A DNA stretch of 64,000 nucleotides, taken from contig OZ241991.1 of assembly GCA_965204095.1 (NCBI GenBank), positions 4,030,001 through 4,094,000 on the forward strand. Direction: 5' to 3'. The DNA comes from JAPPLB01 sp965204095. Lineage in GTDB: Bacteria > Acidobacteriota > Terriglobia > Bryobacterales > UBA6623. The notes below the pieces were generated by a model. That model was not told the origin of the DNA. It was given only the letters and a program-made list of their open reading frames with translations, and made no database searches. Positions within the stretch are counted from its first letter, which is position 1. Each line of letters starts with the position of its first letter. Position numbers and translations under genes: made by a program. This document shows, in pieces, positions 41,269 to 49,648 of this stretch.

Positions 41269-42228
41269 ATGAAACTTGAGAAGCGGGGGCGCTACACCTA
41301 CATCGCCATCGGCTCGGAGAAGATCAAGTGCGCCTCCGCCAAGGCGGGGAAGCAGCTTGTCAAGGCGCTCAGCGGGTGGACCCCGCGGGCGCTGCCTCCG
41401 ACTCCTGTCGCGCAAGCCCCCGCCATCGCCAAGGCGGCCCCGGAGATCGAGGAGGTGGCGCGCTACTTGGTGCGCGGGTTCCACGACTGGGACGCGGAAC
41501 GAAACTGGCCGCCGAAGCATCACTACCTGGAGCCTGGGGTCCGCACCCTCCACGACTACATTCATGCGCAGACCGGCAAGGCCGTGACCGAGCTCGACCC
41601 GGAATGGGAGACGGAGGCCGTGCACCTGAGATTCACGCCGAATCCCGATTTCCCGATCCGCCGCGGCATCACCGTCAAGATGGACGGCCTGCGGGACGAT
41701 TGGGAAGACGACTTCCGGCGCGCTCTGGACTTGTGGGCGAAGTTCGGCCTGACCTTCATCGAGGTCAACCACTGGACGCCGGATTACGGCCGGATGAACT
41801 ACCTGCCCGACATCATTGCGGATGACGAGAGGGCCGGTTCGTACCTGTTCTCGAACTTCTCCACCGCGATCGACGGGATCGGCCAGCGCTACGTCAACGG
41901 CGCGCCCGTGGTTCACACGTCCCTGCGCAAGATCAACATCCACAAGAGGACCCAGGAGCGCAGCCTGCTGCGGCATTGCCTGCATGAGCTGGGCCATGCG
42001 CTCGGCTTGGGGCACCCCGGCCCGTATCCGCAGTGCGAGGTGGACCCCGCTGGCATCGGCGCGCCGACGAACTGCGGCCACATGGGGCACGTCGGCATGC
42101 GGAAGGTGCCGGACCCGAGGATCTTCAAGCGCGACCACACCGACTACACCGTAATGTCGTATTTCGGTGACGGCGAGAAGCTAGGCGAGGCCGACAAGCT
42201 CGCCATCGAGATGATCTACGGCGCGTAG
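41269..42228 (+). CDS. Metzincin-type zinc metalloprotease in the tail module
   Basis: A 319-residue protein starting at ATG 41269 (MKLEKRGRYTYIAIGSEKIK). The zinc-binding motif HELGHALGLGH spans residues 239-249 (His239, Glu240, His243, His249), and a Met-turn VMSYFG has Met296, the hallmark of M10/serralysin-matrixin proteases. There is no signal peptide, so it is either a virion component or released at lysis. It lies between the fibre genes and gpU. A tail-borne metzincin could degrade surface proteins or process fibres; this is inference. Confidence 0.85.
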   Translation: MKLEKRGRYTYIAIGSEKIKCASAKAGKQLVKALSGWTPRALPPTPVAQAPAIAKAAPEIEEVARYLVRGFHDWDAERNWPPKHHYLEPGVRTLHDYIHAQTGKAVTELDPEWETEAVHLRFTPNPDFPIRRGITVKMDGLRDDWEDDFRRALDLWAKFGLTFIEVNHWTPDYGRMNYLPDIIADDERAGSYLFSNFSTAIDGIGQRYVNGAPVVHTSLRKINIHKRTQERSLLRHCLHELGHALGLGHPGPYPQCEVDPAGIGAPTNCGHMGHVGMRKVPDPRIFKRDHTDYTVMSYFGDGEKLGEADKLAIEMIYGA

Positions 42229-42304
42229 CGAGGAGATCGGCAGGGCGCAATGAAGGGGTCTTTGAGGTTTTCACGAAACACGCGACACGGATTGTGAGGT
42301 TTTC

Positions 42305-42820
42305 ATGGCCAACGGCATCAGACTGGTCCGGCTGCGATGGGCGATCGGGGAGAGCCGCATCGTCTGCGCGCCCGAGGACGTTCGCTCCGAGTTCGACCGC
42401 CATCCGGCGGGGCTGGTTCCCGGCAAGGTCAACGTCGGTATGCGGCTGTCTATCCCGGCGGGCCGGGACTACCATGCGGTTCCGCTCACCGTGTGGCGGC
42501 TGGCGCTCCAGCACTTCTCGCTCGCTCGCCGCCCCTTCGTCGAGGACGAGAGCGATTGCGACGACTACGCCAAGGCGCTGTGGGGGCTGGTTCACTGGGA
42601 CCTCGGGCTCAACGCCGCGGCCTACGTCCGCGACAAAGGCTCTAAGCATGCCTACAACGTCCTGCTGGCCGTGGAAGGCGGAAAGCTGCGGATCCACGTC
42701 TACGATCCGGGCTGGGACCGCTGGTATTACCCGCCGCGCGATGGCGGGAGCTATCCGCCCACCGATGACCCTCACCACCCGATGAGGGAGGGGCTCATCA
42801 CGTTTGGAGGTGGCTGGTAA
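42305..42820 (+). CDS. Papain-like / MOA-type cysteine protease-like protein
   Basis: A 171-residue protein. Cys85 in ESDCDDYAKALWGL, His115 in KHAYNVLLA and Asp134 in VYDPGWDRWYYPP have the order and spacing of a small papain-like or agglutinin-C/MOA-type catalytic triad. The ATG follows GAGGTTTTC, a short ribosome site. It is paralogous to the next gene. Phages carry related proteins near tail fibres, possibly for cell-wall or surface processing. The family call is by pattern only. Confidence 0.55.
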   Translation: MANGIRLVRLRWAIGESRIVCAPEDVRSEFDRHPAGLVPGKVNVGMRLSIPAGRDYHAVPLTVWRLALQHFSLARRPFVEDESDCDDYAKALWGLVHWDLGLNAAAYVRDKGSKHAYNVLLAVEGGKLRIHVYDPGWDRWYYPPRDGGSYPPTDDPHHPMREGLITFGGGW

Positions 42821-42919
42821 TGGCCGTTTTTGCCCGGCGCCCGGCGCAAGCCAGCGCGAGTTCCGAGGTTTTCACTAACCACTAACCACTGACCACTAGA
42901 CACTGCTTTTGAGGTTTTC

Positions 42920-43672
42920 ATGGCCAACGGAATCAATTCGAGCCGGCTGCACCGGCAGATCAAGCGCTACGGGAAATCGTACAGCCAGGACGACGTCGTG
43001 CGCGAGCACGGCCTGCACCCGGCGAACGGCGACCCGGGCGGCAACAGCCTGGGAGGCCCGCCGTTCGGCCTGCGGCTGGACTGTTCGGCGGACAACCACT
43101 ACCTCGCGCTGCCTCTCAAGACGTGGCGGCGCCTCATCCGGCACTACTCGCCGTGGCGTCCGCGCCAGGGCAAGCCGCGGTCCTCGCTCGAGTGCGCAAA
43201 GCTGCTGTTCGGACTGCCGGGCTGGGAGTTCGGCGTCACCGGCGTCGCCCTGATCGAGGACCAGGGCGGAGAGCGTGAGGTCCCCGGCAAGGCCGGCGCC
43301 TGGGAGATGACCGGCCCCCAGCGCTGGTACAACCTGCTGCTGGTCCGCGACCTCGCATGGGACGAGCGCCGCGACAATCTCATCGCGTGGCGCGAGCACG
43401 ATCCCGAGAGCTTCGAACACCGCTGGTCCGGGCCGGGCGAGCAGGTGGCCGAACCTCCGGTCGAGGCCATGATGGAGCAGCGGGTCTTCTGGTATGTCTA
43501 CGACCCGCTCGAGGACCGCTGGTATTACCCGCCCGACCCGCTGAACCAGAGCCTGCTGCGGAGCGAGTGCATCCGCTGGCGCGGTACCTCGATCTACGGC
43601 TATCGCCCCGCCTCGGCCTTCCCGGTCGACCCCAACCACCCCATGAGGCACGGCACGATCACCTTCGGCTGA
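42920..43672 (+). CDS. Paralogue of the papain-like protein lacking catalytic residues
   Basis: A 250-residue protein sharing the start (MANGI), the AKxLxGL helix, YNLLLV, VYDPxxDRWYYPP and the end HPMRHGTITFG with the gene at 42305. The Cys position is Ser (PRSSLECAKLLFGL) and the His position is Arg (QRWYNLLLV), so it is probably catalytically dead. Insertions around RRDNLIAWREHDPESFEHRW make it larger. Same GAGGTTTTC leader. It may be a binding or regulatory partner of the active copy. Confidence 0.6.
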   Translation: MANGINSSRLHRQIKRYGKSYSQDDVVREHGLHPANGDPGGNSLGGPPFGLRLDCSADNHYLALPLKTWRRLIRHYSPWRPRQGKPRSSLECAKLLFGLPGWEFGVTGVALIEDQGGEREVPGKAGAWEMTGPQRWYNLLLVRDLAWDERRDNLIAWREHDPESFEHRWSGPGEQVAEPPVEAMMEQRVFWYVYDPLEDRWYYPPDPLNQSLLRSECIRWRGTSIYGYRPASAFPVDPNHPMRHGTITFG

Positions 43673-43795
43673 GGCGAGGCGCAATCACGACCTTCAAGGT
43701 TTTCACGAATCACGAATCACGAATCACGGGACACGAAACACGGCTTGTAAGGTTTTCACTAAAAAAACTGACCACGAACCACGAACCACCGATCC

Positions 43796-44227
43796 ATGCC
43801 CTCCGAACACATGATGGCGCTGGGCAAGTACCGCTTCAGCGTTTCGACCGCCGCCTACCGGGAACTCACCCGCTCGGCCGAGTACCGCTGGGCGGCGCAG
43901 GAGCGGCTGGGGCGGCTGCCCGCGCGGCAGTACTTGGGGCCGGGCCCCGAGACGGTCTCGCTGAGCGGAGTCATCCACCCGCACTACCGGGGCGGGCTGG
44001 GCCAGTTGGACCGCATGCGCGCCGAAGCCGGCCGCGGCGAGCCGTTGGACCTCAGCACCGGCGACGGAACCATCATGGGCAAGTGGGTCGTCACGCGGAT
44101 CGAGGAGACCCGCCGCGTGCTGGATGCCGACGGCGCCCCCCGCCGCGTCGAGTTCCGCCTCCAGCTCGCAAGATACGGCGAGGACCGGAACCAAACCCTG
44201 CAACAGATCGTCTTCGGAGGCGGATAA
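43796..44227 (+). CDS. Phage tail protein U (P2 gpU-like)
   Basis: A 143-residue protein: MALGKYRFSVSTAAYRELTR, GPGPETVSLSGVIHPHYRGG, QLDRMRAEAGRGEPLDLSTG and GKWVVTRIEET, the gpU pattern. It terminates the tail tube. Preceded by a CCACGAACCACGAACCACC array with no ribosome site. Confidence 0.92.
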   Translation: MPSEHMMALGKYRFSVSTAAYRELTRSAEYRWAAQERLGRLPARQYLGPGPETVSLSGVIHPHYRGGLGQLDRMRAEAGRGEPLDLSTGDGTIMGKWVVTRIEETRRVLDADGAPRRVEFRLQLARYGEDRNQTLQQIVFGGG

Positions 44228-44278
44228 AGAGGTTTTCGGTTTTAACTAACCACTATCCACTAACCACTGTCCACTACC

Positions 44279-44488
44279 ATGACCACCTACCGCACCAGGG
44301 AAGGAGACGTGATCGACGCTGTCTGCCGGCGCCATTACGGCCGCGAGGCGGGGGCCGTCGAAGCCGTCCTGGAAGCCAATCCGGGACTGGCCGAGCTCGG
44401 CCCCGTGCTGCCACCCGGCACGCTGGTCACCCTGCCCGATCTGCCCCGCCCGCTGGAGACCATTGAGACCGTGAAGCTCTGGGACTGA
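44279..44488 (+). CDS. Phage tail protein X (P2 gpX-like, LysM)
   Basis: A 69-residue protein with a single LysM-like domain (TTYRTREGDVIDAVCRRHYG, LPPGTLVTLPDLP). It follows gpU as in many P2/Mu hybrids and is a baseplate hub or tail-tip component. The leader is a CTAACCACTATCCACTAACC array. Confidence 0.9.
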   Translation: MTTYRTREGDVIDAVCRRHYGREAGAVEAVLEANPGLAELGPVLPPGTLVTLPDLPRPLETIETVKLWD

Positions 44489-44566
44489 AGAGGCAGTTTT
44501 TAGTTTCGAGTTTTGAGTTTCGAGACGAAAAACTGAAAACTGACTACTAAAAACTAAAAACTATCC

Positions 44567-45580
44567 ATGACCCCTGAATTCCGCATCCTGGTGGACGGCA
44601 GCCAGGACGTTACCGAATCGATCCGCGAGCGCCTGCTGAGCCTGCGCGTCAGCGACGAGGAGGGTTACAACTCGGACGCGGTCGAGATCCGCCTCGACGA
44701 CCGCGGCGGGACGGTCGAGATCCCTCGCCGGGGCGCCGAGCTGACGGTCGAGCTGGGCTACGACAAGGTGCCCGAGGCCGAACAACGGAACGGCCTGAAG
44801 CCGGGCCGGGTTCCGATGGGCCGCTACACCGTCGACGAGGTCGAGCTGTCCGGACCGCCCGCCACGCTCGCCATCCGCGCCAGGGCCGCCGACATGCGCG
44901 CCGCCCTGAAGCAGCGCCGGACCCGCTCCTGGCAAAGGGTTTTGCTCGGCGATCTGATCAAGACCATCGGGCGCGAGTACGGCCTGGATGCGCGCGTGGC
45001 CGACGAGCTGGCGAAGATCATCCTGCCGCATGTCGATCAGACCGACGAGTCCGACCTGCATCTGCTGACCCGCCTGGGGGAACGCTACGACGCCGCGGCC
45101 AGGCCGGCCAACGGACGGCTGGTGTTCGCGCGGCGCGGCGCGGCGATGAGCGCCACGTCCGGGGCGGTGACGGCGGTGCGCATCGCCCGCGAGCAGGCCG
45201 CCGATTACCGCGTCACCCTCGCCGACCGGCCCGAATATCGCTCGGTCCGGGCGTACTGGTACGACACGGCCGCGGGACGTCGGGTGGAAGTGACGGCCGG
45301 GGATGGCGAGCCGGCCTACGCCCTCAGGGACGACCACGTCGACGAAGCCACCGCCCGCAAGGCCGCGCAGGCCCGCCTCGACATTCTCAAGCGCGGCGCG
45401 GCAACCCTCAGCCTTGTCCTCAAGCCCGGACTGCCCACTGTCGGCGCCGAAAGCCCGCTCACCCTGAGCGGCTTCCGCAACGGCGTCGACGGGCTCTGGA
45501 TCGCTGCCCGCGTCAGCCACGAGATCGACAACAGCGGCTACTCCACTCGCGTCGAGGCCGAGACGCCGACGAGCGGCTGA
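44567..45580 (+). CDS. Baseplate hub / late control protein D (P2 gpD-like)
   Basis: A 337-residue protein with PEFRILVDGSQDVTESIRER, LLSLRVSDEEGYNSDAVEIR and LDDRGGTVEIPRRGAELTVE at the start, and the LHLLTRLGERYDAAARPANG hub segment. It forms the tail-tip hub that holds the gpV spike. It is the last gene of the late block; a perfect GCCGCC-GCAA-GGCGGC hairpin begins right after its stop. Confidence 0.93.
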   Translation: MTPEFRILVDGSQDVTESIRERLLSLRVSDEEGYNSDAVEIRLDDRGGTVEIPRRGAELTVELGYDKVPEAEQRNGLKPGRVPMGRYTVDEVELSGPPATLAIRARAADMRAALKQRRTRSWQRVLLGDLIKTIGREYGLDARVADELAKIILPHVDQTDESDLHLLTRLGERYDAAARPANGRLVFARRGAAMSATSGAVTAVRIAREQAADYRVTLADRPEYRSVRAYWYDTAAGRRVEVTAGDGEPAYALRDDHVDEATARKAAQARLDILKRGAATLSLVLKPGLPTVGAESPLTLSGFRNGVDGLWIAARVSHEIDNSGYSTRVEAETPTSG

Positions 45581-45596
45581 GCCGCCGCAAGGCGGC
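45581..45596. repeat. GCAA tetraloop hairpin after gpD
   Basis: GCCGCC, loop GCAA, GGCGGC, followed by GAGC and an AAAAACTGAAAAC array. Same structure as 30789-30804. The interval to 45839 holds no gene. The hairpin lacks a following T-run on the plus strand, so it is not a standard terminator. Confidence 0.7.
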
Positions 45597-45839
45597 GAGC
45601 GCAAAAAACGAAAAACTGAAAACTAGAAACTCTCACCGGCCCTGCGGCGGACAAAAGTACACCCTTCGTCCCGAGATCCGCTCGGGCCGGCAACGCGCCG
45701 GAATTTTTCCGGAAGACCCGCGAGGCCCCCTCCCGGACTGCTTCGGGCTGTGGGAGGGGGACCCCCCTTCGGGACCGGAGAAAGGTTTGGGTGCGCCCTG
45801 TCAGGCGCTTGCATCCTCCAGGTCTTCCCGTTGCTCTCT

Positions 45840-46157
45840 TCAGCCCTTGAGTTCGTTGAGAACCCTCATCCCGAGAACGGTGACGACACCGGCATACAGC
45901 GCGGTGCTGAGGCTGCCGACGATGGAGTTCAGGTAACCGCCAATCGCGGGGATGTTGTTCAGCACTCCCGAACCTGCGGCAGCGCCGACGGCGATAGCGA
46001 CAACCAATAAGGATGACGCGTCCTCGCCGGACATCGCCGCATGCACCAGGCCAAGAACGACCAGCAACAGCGGTACGATGCCTTCCGGCAAGTCAGGTAC
46101 GAAGGCCGCCACGACTGCCAGTAGAAGTACCAAACCAGAGATGACTCTTGTCGCCAT
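45840..46157 (-). CDS. Multi-pass membrane protein (holin candidate)
   Basis: A 105-residue protein from ATG 46157, which follows a strong GAAGGAGAAAAA site. It has three hydrophobic stretches (ISGLVLLLAVVAAFVPDL, VPLLLVVLGLVHAAMSG, LLVVAIAVGAAAGSGVL) plus a weaker fourth near the end (ALYAGVVTVLGMRVL). It lies downstream of the Mor gene on the same strand, where Mu-like phages carry lysis genes, so a holin is possible. No endolysin follows. Confidence 0.6.
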   Translation of the reverse strand: MATRVISGLVLLLAVVAAFVPDLPEGIVPLLLVVLGLVHAAMSGEDASSLLVVAIAVGAAAGSGVLNNIPAIGGYLNSIVGSLSTALYAGVVTVLGMRVLNELKG

Positions 46158-46456
46158 TTTTTCTCCTTCACTTTGGGTGGTGGATGGCATCGCGCTATCG
46201 AACTGCCACGATGCGCATCAAAGGCCACCAAAGAGTACCACGAAGGGAACCCGGATGCGCAAACTTTTTTTTGGGAATTTTCCGGCCTCTCGTGACGCGA
46301 GATGAAGAGCCGTGATGCATGGTGCGAAGGGAAGGCGGTTCACCGGCTGTCAAGCGGTTCTTGCTTCACCGGAGAGAACCGCTTCCGACGGCCTTGCACG
46401 AGACACGAGCCCCGGAAAACGAATTACGGCTGTTCTGTTTTTCTCGAGACGAGTCA
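46158..46456. other. Intergenic region with array pieces
   Basis: A T-run after CGCAAACTTTTTTTTGGG and CACGAGACACGAGCCCCGG array units near 46395. No gene seen. Confidence 0.4.
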
Positions 46457-46822
46457 TCAGTCGGGCATTTTGAGGATCGCCCAGATGCGGCGCTCGCTCA
46501 AGCCGTATTCCCGCGCCAGCCGCGCCACCGACCGGCCGGCCTCGTAGCTCCTGATGATCTCGTCGTTGCGGCGGACGCGCACCGGATCGGCCAGCTTGGC
46601 GATGTAGAGCCGCGTGCCCCCGAAGTGGTGGAACAGCTTCGTGGCCGCCTCGGCGCCCAGCAGCAGCGACAGGGGATGGCCGGCGCGGAAGTTCTTCGGC
46701 ACCTTGAGATAGGTTCCGCCGTGACGCTCCACCAGCGCCATCGCGCCCTGCCGCCCCGCGACCTCGGCAATGCGCCCGAGCGACGGAGGCAGTTTCCTCA
46801 TCGGGCCGGGCTCCGTTCTCAT
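46457..46822 (-). CDS. Mor transcription activator family protein
   Basis: Up to 121 residues; ATG 46801 (MRKLPPSLGRIAEVAGRQGA) is the more likely start. ALVERHGGTYLKVPKNFRAG is the Mor dimerisation domain, and AGRSVARLAREYGLSERRIW is the C-terminal helix-turn-helix. Mor activates middle transcription in Mu. It sits on the minus strand with Gam-like and Cro-like genes and faces the late genes, unlike Mu. Confidence 0.88.
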   Translation of the reverse strand: MRTEPGPMRKLPPSLGRIAEVAGRQGAMALVERHGGTYLKVPKNFRAGHPLSLLLGAEAATKLFHHFGGTRLYIAKLADPVRVRRNDEIIRSYEAGRSVARLAREYGLSERRIWAILKMPD

Positions 46823-46946
46823 CCGTCGCCGCCGCTATGCGTAGTTGCTCGGGGGTGGCCCAGGCCGGCGTAGCGAAATGCGGATGGCCGCTCTTGCGCT
46901 GTCCGAGTTCGTCCAGTTCGGCTGCGCCACAGAGAGGGTGCGGTCG

Positions 46947-47504
46947 TCATGCCGCCTTTTGCTCCGCCGGCTCGCCGCCGTCAAGCAGGGCGGCGACCAG
47001 CTTGTCGATCTCGCCGTCGGCCGGGATGGCGATCGGTTCGTCGTCGGCCTCGACGGTCAGCGCCCCGATGCGCATCAGGTCGCGGGCCGACAGCTCGCGC
47101 AGGGCGCCGCGCACCACCTTCTCGCTGACCCGGATCAGCCGTGCGGCTGCCTCGCCGTCGAGCTTGCGGCGGATGGCGTTGATCGTAGCCTCCTCGTCGT
47201 CGAGCTCGATCCGTCCGGGGCGCTTGCGCCAGCCGACTCTGATGCCGCTCAGCAGCCGCGTGCGTGGCCGCCGGAACAGAGCTGGCGATGACTCGACGGC
47301 GGCCAGCAACGCGGCGCGGGCGTTGGCGGCGGCGCCGATTCGGCGGCGCAACGCGGCGCGGTGGGAGCGCTTGACACGGTCCAGCGCCGCTTGTGCCTCC
47401 TCGACCGTCTCGCGCAGCGCGTCGCGGCGGTAGGCATACGCGGTCGCCAAGCGCTCGATTTCGTCCATCGAGTGGGATTGTGAGCCATCAGCAGAGCTTG
47501 TCAT
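46947..47504 (-). CDS. Mu Gam-like DNA end-protecting protein
   Basis: A 185-residue protein. It has a long N-terminal coiled coil (ALRETVEEAQAALDRVKRSH), then RTRLLSGIRVGWRKRPGRIE and RVSEKVVRGALRELSARDLM, which parallel the beta-strand and helix of Mu Gam, a Ku-like DNA end binder. A GGAGGT site precedes the start. It would shield linear phage DNA from host exonucleases. Confidence 0.7.
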   Translation of the reverse strand: MTSSADGSQSHSMDEIERLATAYAYRRDALRETVEEAQAALDRVKRSHRAALRRRIGAAANARAALLAAVESSPALFRRPRTRLLSGIRVGWRKRPGRIELDDEEATINAIRRKLDGEAAARLIRVSEKVVRGALRELSARDLMRIGALTVEADDEPIAIPADGEIDKLVAALLDGGEPAEQKAA

Positions 47505-47585
47505 TGCGTGGACCTCCTTTCGATCTCTTCAAAGGCTGTGTTTATGGAAAGGTCGTGATTCGTGTCTCTTGCTACGAACTATGAG

Positions 47586-47876
47586 CTACGGACCATGAGC
47601 GTCGGCAGTTTTCTTCCCTCTCGTTACAGGCCCTACCAGGCCAGCCGTCGCACGTTGCGGCCGGGGAATGTCCGCCGGCCACTCCAGCTTCTGTGGCCAG
47701 CGCTCGGAGAATTTTTTCAAAAGAACCTCGGCACGGCGCAGAGTGATCGTGCGGCCCTGCTCCAATCGGGCGAAGGTGTCGCCGGAGCCAGTGACGTAGG
47801 TCGAGACGGTAGATAGTGTGAGCGCCCGGTGGGCTGCGTACCGCCGGGCCAGGGTGAGCATCGCATCGCTATTCAT
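47586..47876 (-). CDS. Cro/Ner-like helix-turn-helix regulator
   Basis: A 96-residue protein starting MNSDAMLTLARRYAAHRALT. The helix-turn-helix is LSTVSTYVTGSGDTFARLEQ, GRTITLRRAEVLLKKF. ATG 47876 lies only a few bases downstream of a strong promoter on the minus strand, so the mRNA may be leaderless. It is divergent from the S24 repressor, the position of ner/cro. Confidence 0.75.
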   Translation of the reverse strand: MNSDAMLTLARRYAAHRALTLSTVSTYVTGSGDTFARLEQGRTITLRRAEVLLKKFSERWPQKLEWPADIPRPQRATAGLVGPVTRGKKTADAHGP

Positions 47877-47879
47877 GCG

Positions 47880-47961
47880 TAGCAATTATCGCTATGTATA
47901 GCAAGAATGTCAAGGGGTTTTTCACTGCAAATAAAAAATAATTTTCGCTAAAGTATGCGAA
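47880..47961. promoter_or_regulatory. Divergent early control region with operators and strong minus-strand promoter
   Basis: On the minus strand TTGACA (47913-47908), a 17-base spacer and GATAAT (47890-47885) make a near-consensus sigma-70 promoter. Overlapping inverted repeats TAGC-AATTATC-GCTA (47880-47894) and GCTA-TGTA-TAGC (47891-47902) cover it. TTCGC-TAAAGTAT-GCGAA (47944-47961) covers the repressor start. The expected transcription start is about 47878, next to the ATG at 47876. Confidence 0.7.
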
Positions 47962-48755
47962 TGGACGTGCGTGACATCCCTGTGATCGTCCGGCGCGAAC
48001 TCCAGCGCCGGGGCACGAACCCTTTCCGGGCAGCCGTCGAGGCCCGGCTGCCCGGCAACGCGATCCGCTATGTTCTCGAAGGCAGAGAGCCGAAAGTGGG
48101 CCGTATGGCGGAGGTTTGCAAGGCTCTAGGGCTGGAGTTCTATATCGGCCCGCCGCGCGGCCGGCCGGAGGATGCCACCGGCGACGACGAAACGGTCCGA
48201 GCCGTCGAGGCGCGCCGCCCGCCGCAAGGGCCCGCGTTCTGGGACCGACTGCGGGCAACGGCGCAGGAACTGAACCGCTTGCTCGAGCCGCCCGCCGAGG
48301 CCGACGACGATGTTCCGGCGCAACTGGCCGCCGCGGCCGGAGTGATCGACTTTCCAGTGCGGCAGGTGGACCGGATGACTTTGTCCGTTGCGGCCGGCGG
48401 CGGCGCGGCGGAGATGGACGAAGCGGTGGTCGACCACCTCACGTTCCGTCGCGACTGGCTGGACCGCAACGGGCTCGATCCGAGCCAGTGCACGGTGGTG
48501 GACGTGCAAGGCGAGTCGATGGAGCCGACCTTGCCTGAGGGCTGCACGATCCTGGTGGACCGTGCCCGTCGGCGCCGCCGCGCCGACGGCATCTTCGTGG
48601 TGCGCACCGCTGACGGCGTGGTGGTCAAGCGCGCCGGCAAGGACGCCTCGGGCGCCTGGTTGCTGATCAGCGATCACCCGGCCTGGGAGCCAGCGCCCTG
48701 GCCGCGGGACGCCGTAGTCATCGGCGAGGTGAAGTGGATGGGAGTGACGTTATAA
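47955..48755 (+). CDS. S24/LexA-like phage repressor
   Basis: A 266-residue repressor. The N-terminal DNA-binding domain (about residues 1-60, NAIRYVLEGREPKVGRMAEV) is joined by a linker to an S24 peptidase domain with GESMEPTLPEG (Ser188) and VVVKRAGK (Lys225) as the Ser-Lys dyad. It should repress the divergent early promoter and be inactivated by self-cleavage on DNA damage. ATG 47955 and ATG 47961 are both possible starts. Confidence 0.9.
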   Translation: MRMDVRDIPVIVRRELQRRGTNPFRAAVEARLPGNAIRYVLEGREPKVGRMAEVCKALGLEFYIGPPRGRPEDATGDDETVRAVEARRPPQGPAFWDRLRATAQELNRLLEPPAEADDDVPAQLAAAAGVIDFPVRQVDRMTLSVAAGGGAAEMDEAVVDHLTFRRDWLDRNGLDPSQCTVVDVQGESMEPTLPEGCTILVDRARRRRRADGIFVVRTADGVVVKRAGKDASGAWLLISDHPAWEPAPWPRDAVVIGEVKWMGVTL

Positions 48756-48925
48756 GGCCGGGTCTCGAAAAAAAGCCATGACTCGTGTCTCGGAAAAAAT
48801 CATAAAGGGTATGATTCCTCCGATAGAGTGGGCTCAGACAGCAGCCGCAACGCTTCCGGGATCGGCTGGATCGGGCCGACAGTAGGCCACCCGCGCTACT
48901 TCCCACGAAACACAAGTCAAGAAAG

Positions 48926-49648
48926 ATGGTCGACTCGCTAACTCGGCGGTTCTCCAGCACCAAGTTGCAGCGATTTCTTGACGGATCGGTGATCTTGGCG
49001 GCCGTGGCGACCGTCCCGATCATCGTCCTTCAGACCTCCGGGCGCACGTCTCCCGCGATCGTCACGATCGATTGGGTGATATGGGCCATCTTTGCAATCG
49101 ACCTTACGGCGGGCGTCGCCGGCGGCAGGAGGCCGCGCTTCCATCGCGTTCTCGGCGCGGTGATCGTGGTTACGAGCTTTCCACTGCTTCCGGACCTCCT
49201 GTCCACAACCCGCTTGATTCGTCTCACGCGCTTGTTCCGGTTGGTCCGGGTCGTGGCGGTGGTCGGTCGAGCCGTTCCTGCTCTTCGCGCCACGGTAGGG
49301 CGCACAGGCTTTCTTTATCTTGCTGGTTCGGTTCTCCTGATCGTGATTGCCGGCGCCGGTATCCTCACGATCGTGGAACCCGAAACGGCGGGGTTCTGGT
49401 CGGCTGTATGGTGGGCGCTGGTCACCACCACCACCGTTGGGTATGGGGATATCGCCCCCGTGTCCCTGCCCGGCCGCGTGATCGCCGTGGTGTTGATGGT
49501 TTGCGGAATCAGTCTCATCGCGGCCCTGAGCGCGTCGATCGCGGCCTATTTTGTAGGGTCCGACTCGGACGAGCGGCTGCGACGAATCGAAACGCGCCTG
49601 GAATGGATCGAACAGGAGTTGATAGCGAAACGGGCAAACAGGAAATGA
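48926..49648 (+). CDS. Voltage-gated-type potassium channel
   Basis: A 240-residue inner-membrane channel. Four hydrophobic segments precede a positively charged S4 (TRLIRLTRLFRLVRVVAVVG). The pore loop TTTTVGYGD has its selectivity filter at Thr170-Val-Gly-Tyr173-Gly-Asp. A C-terminal coiled coil (RLRRIETRLEWIEQELIAKR) would tetramerise it. It resembles KvAP-type bacterial channels. It is the first host-like gene beyond the phage repressor. Confidence 0.92.
   Translation: MVDSLTRRFSSTKLQRFLDGSVILAAVATVPIIVLQTSGRTSPAIVTIDWVIWAIFAIDLTAGVAGGRRPRFHRVLGAVIVVTSFPLLPDLLSTTRLIRLTRLFRLVRVVAVVGRAVPALRATVGRTGFLYLAGSVLLIVIAGAGILTIVEPETAGFWSAVWWALVTTTTVGYGDIAPVSLPGRVIAVVLMVCGISLIAALSASIAAYFVGSDSDERLRRIETRLEWIEQELIAKRANRK

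Noticed and set aside
45581..45596. Rho-independent terminator after gpD
   Set aside because: The hairpin is followed by GAGC and A-rich sequence on the plus strand, not a T-run.
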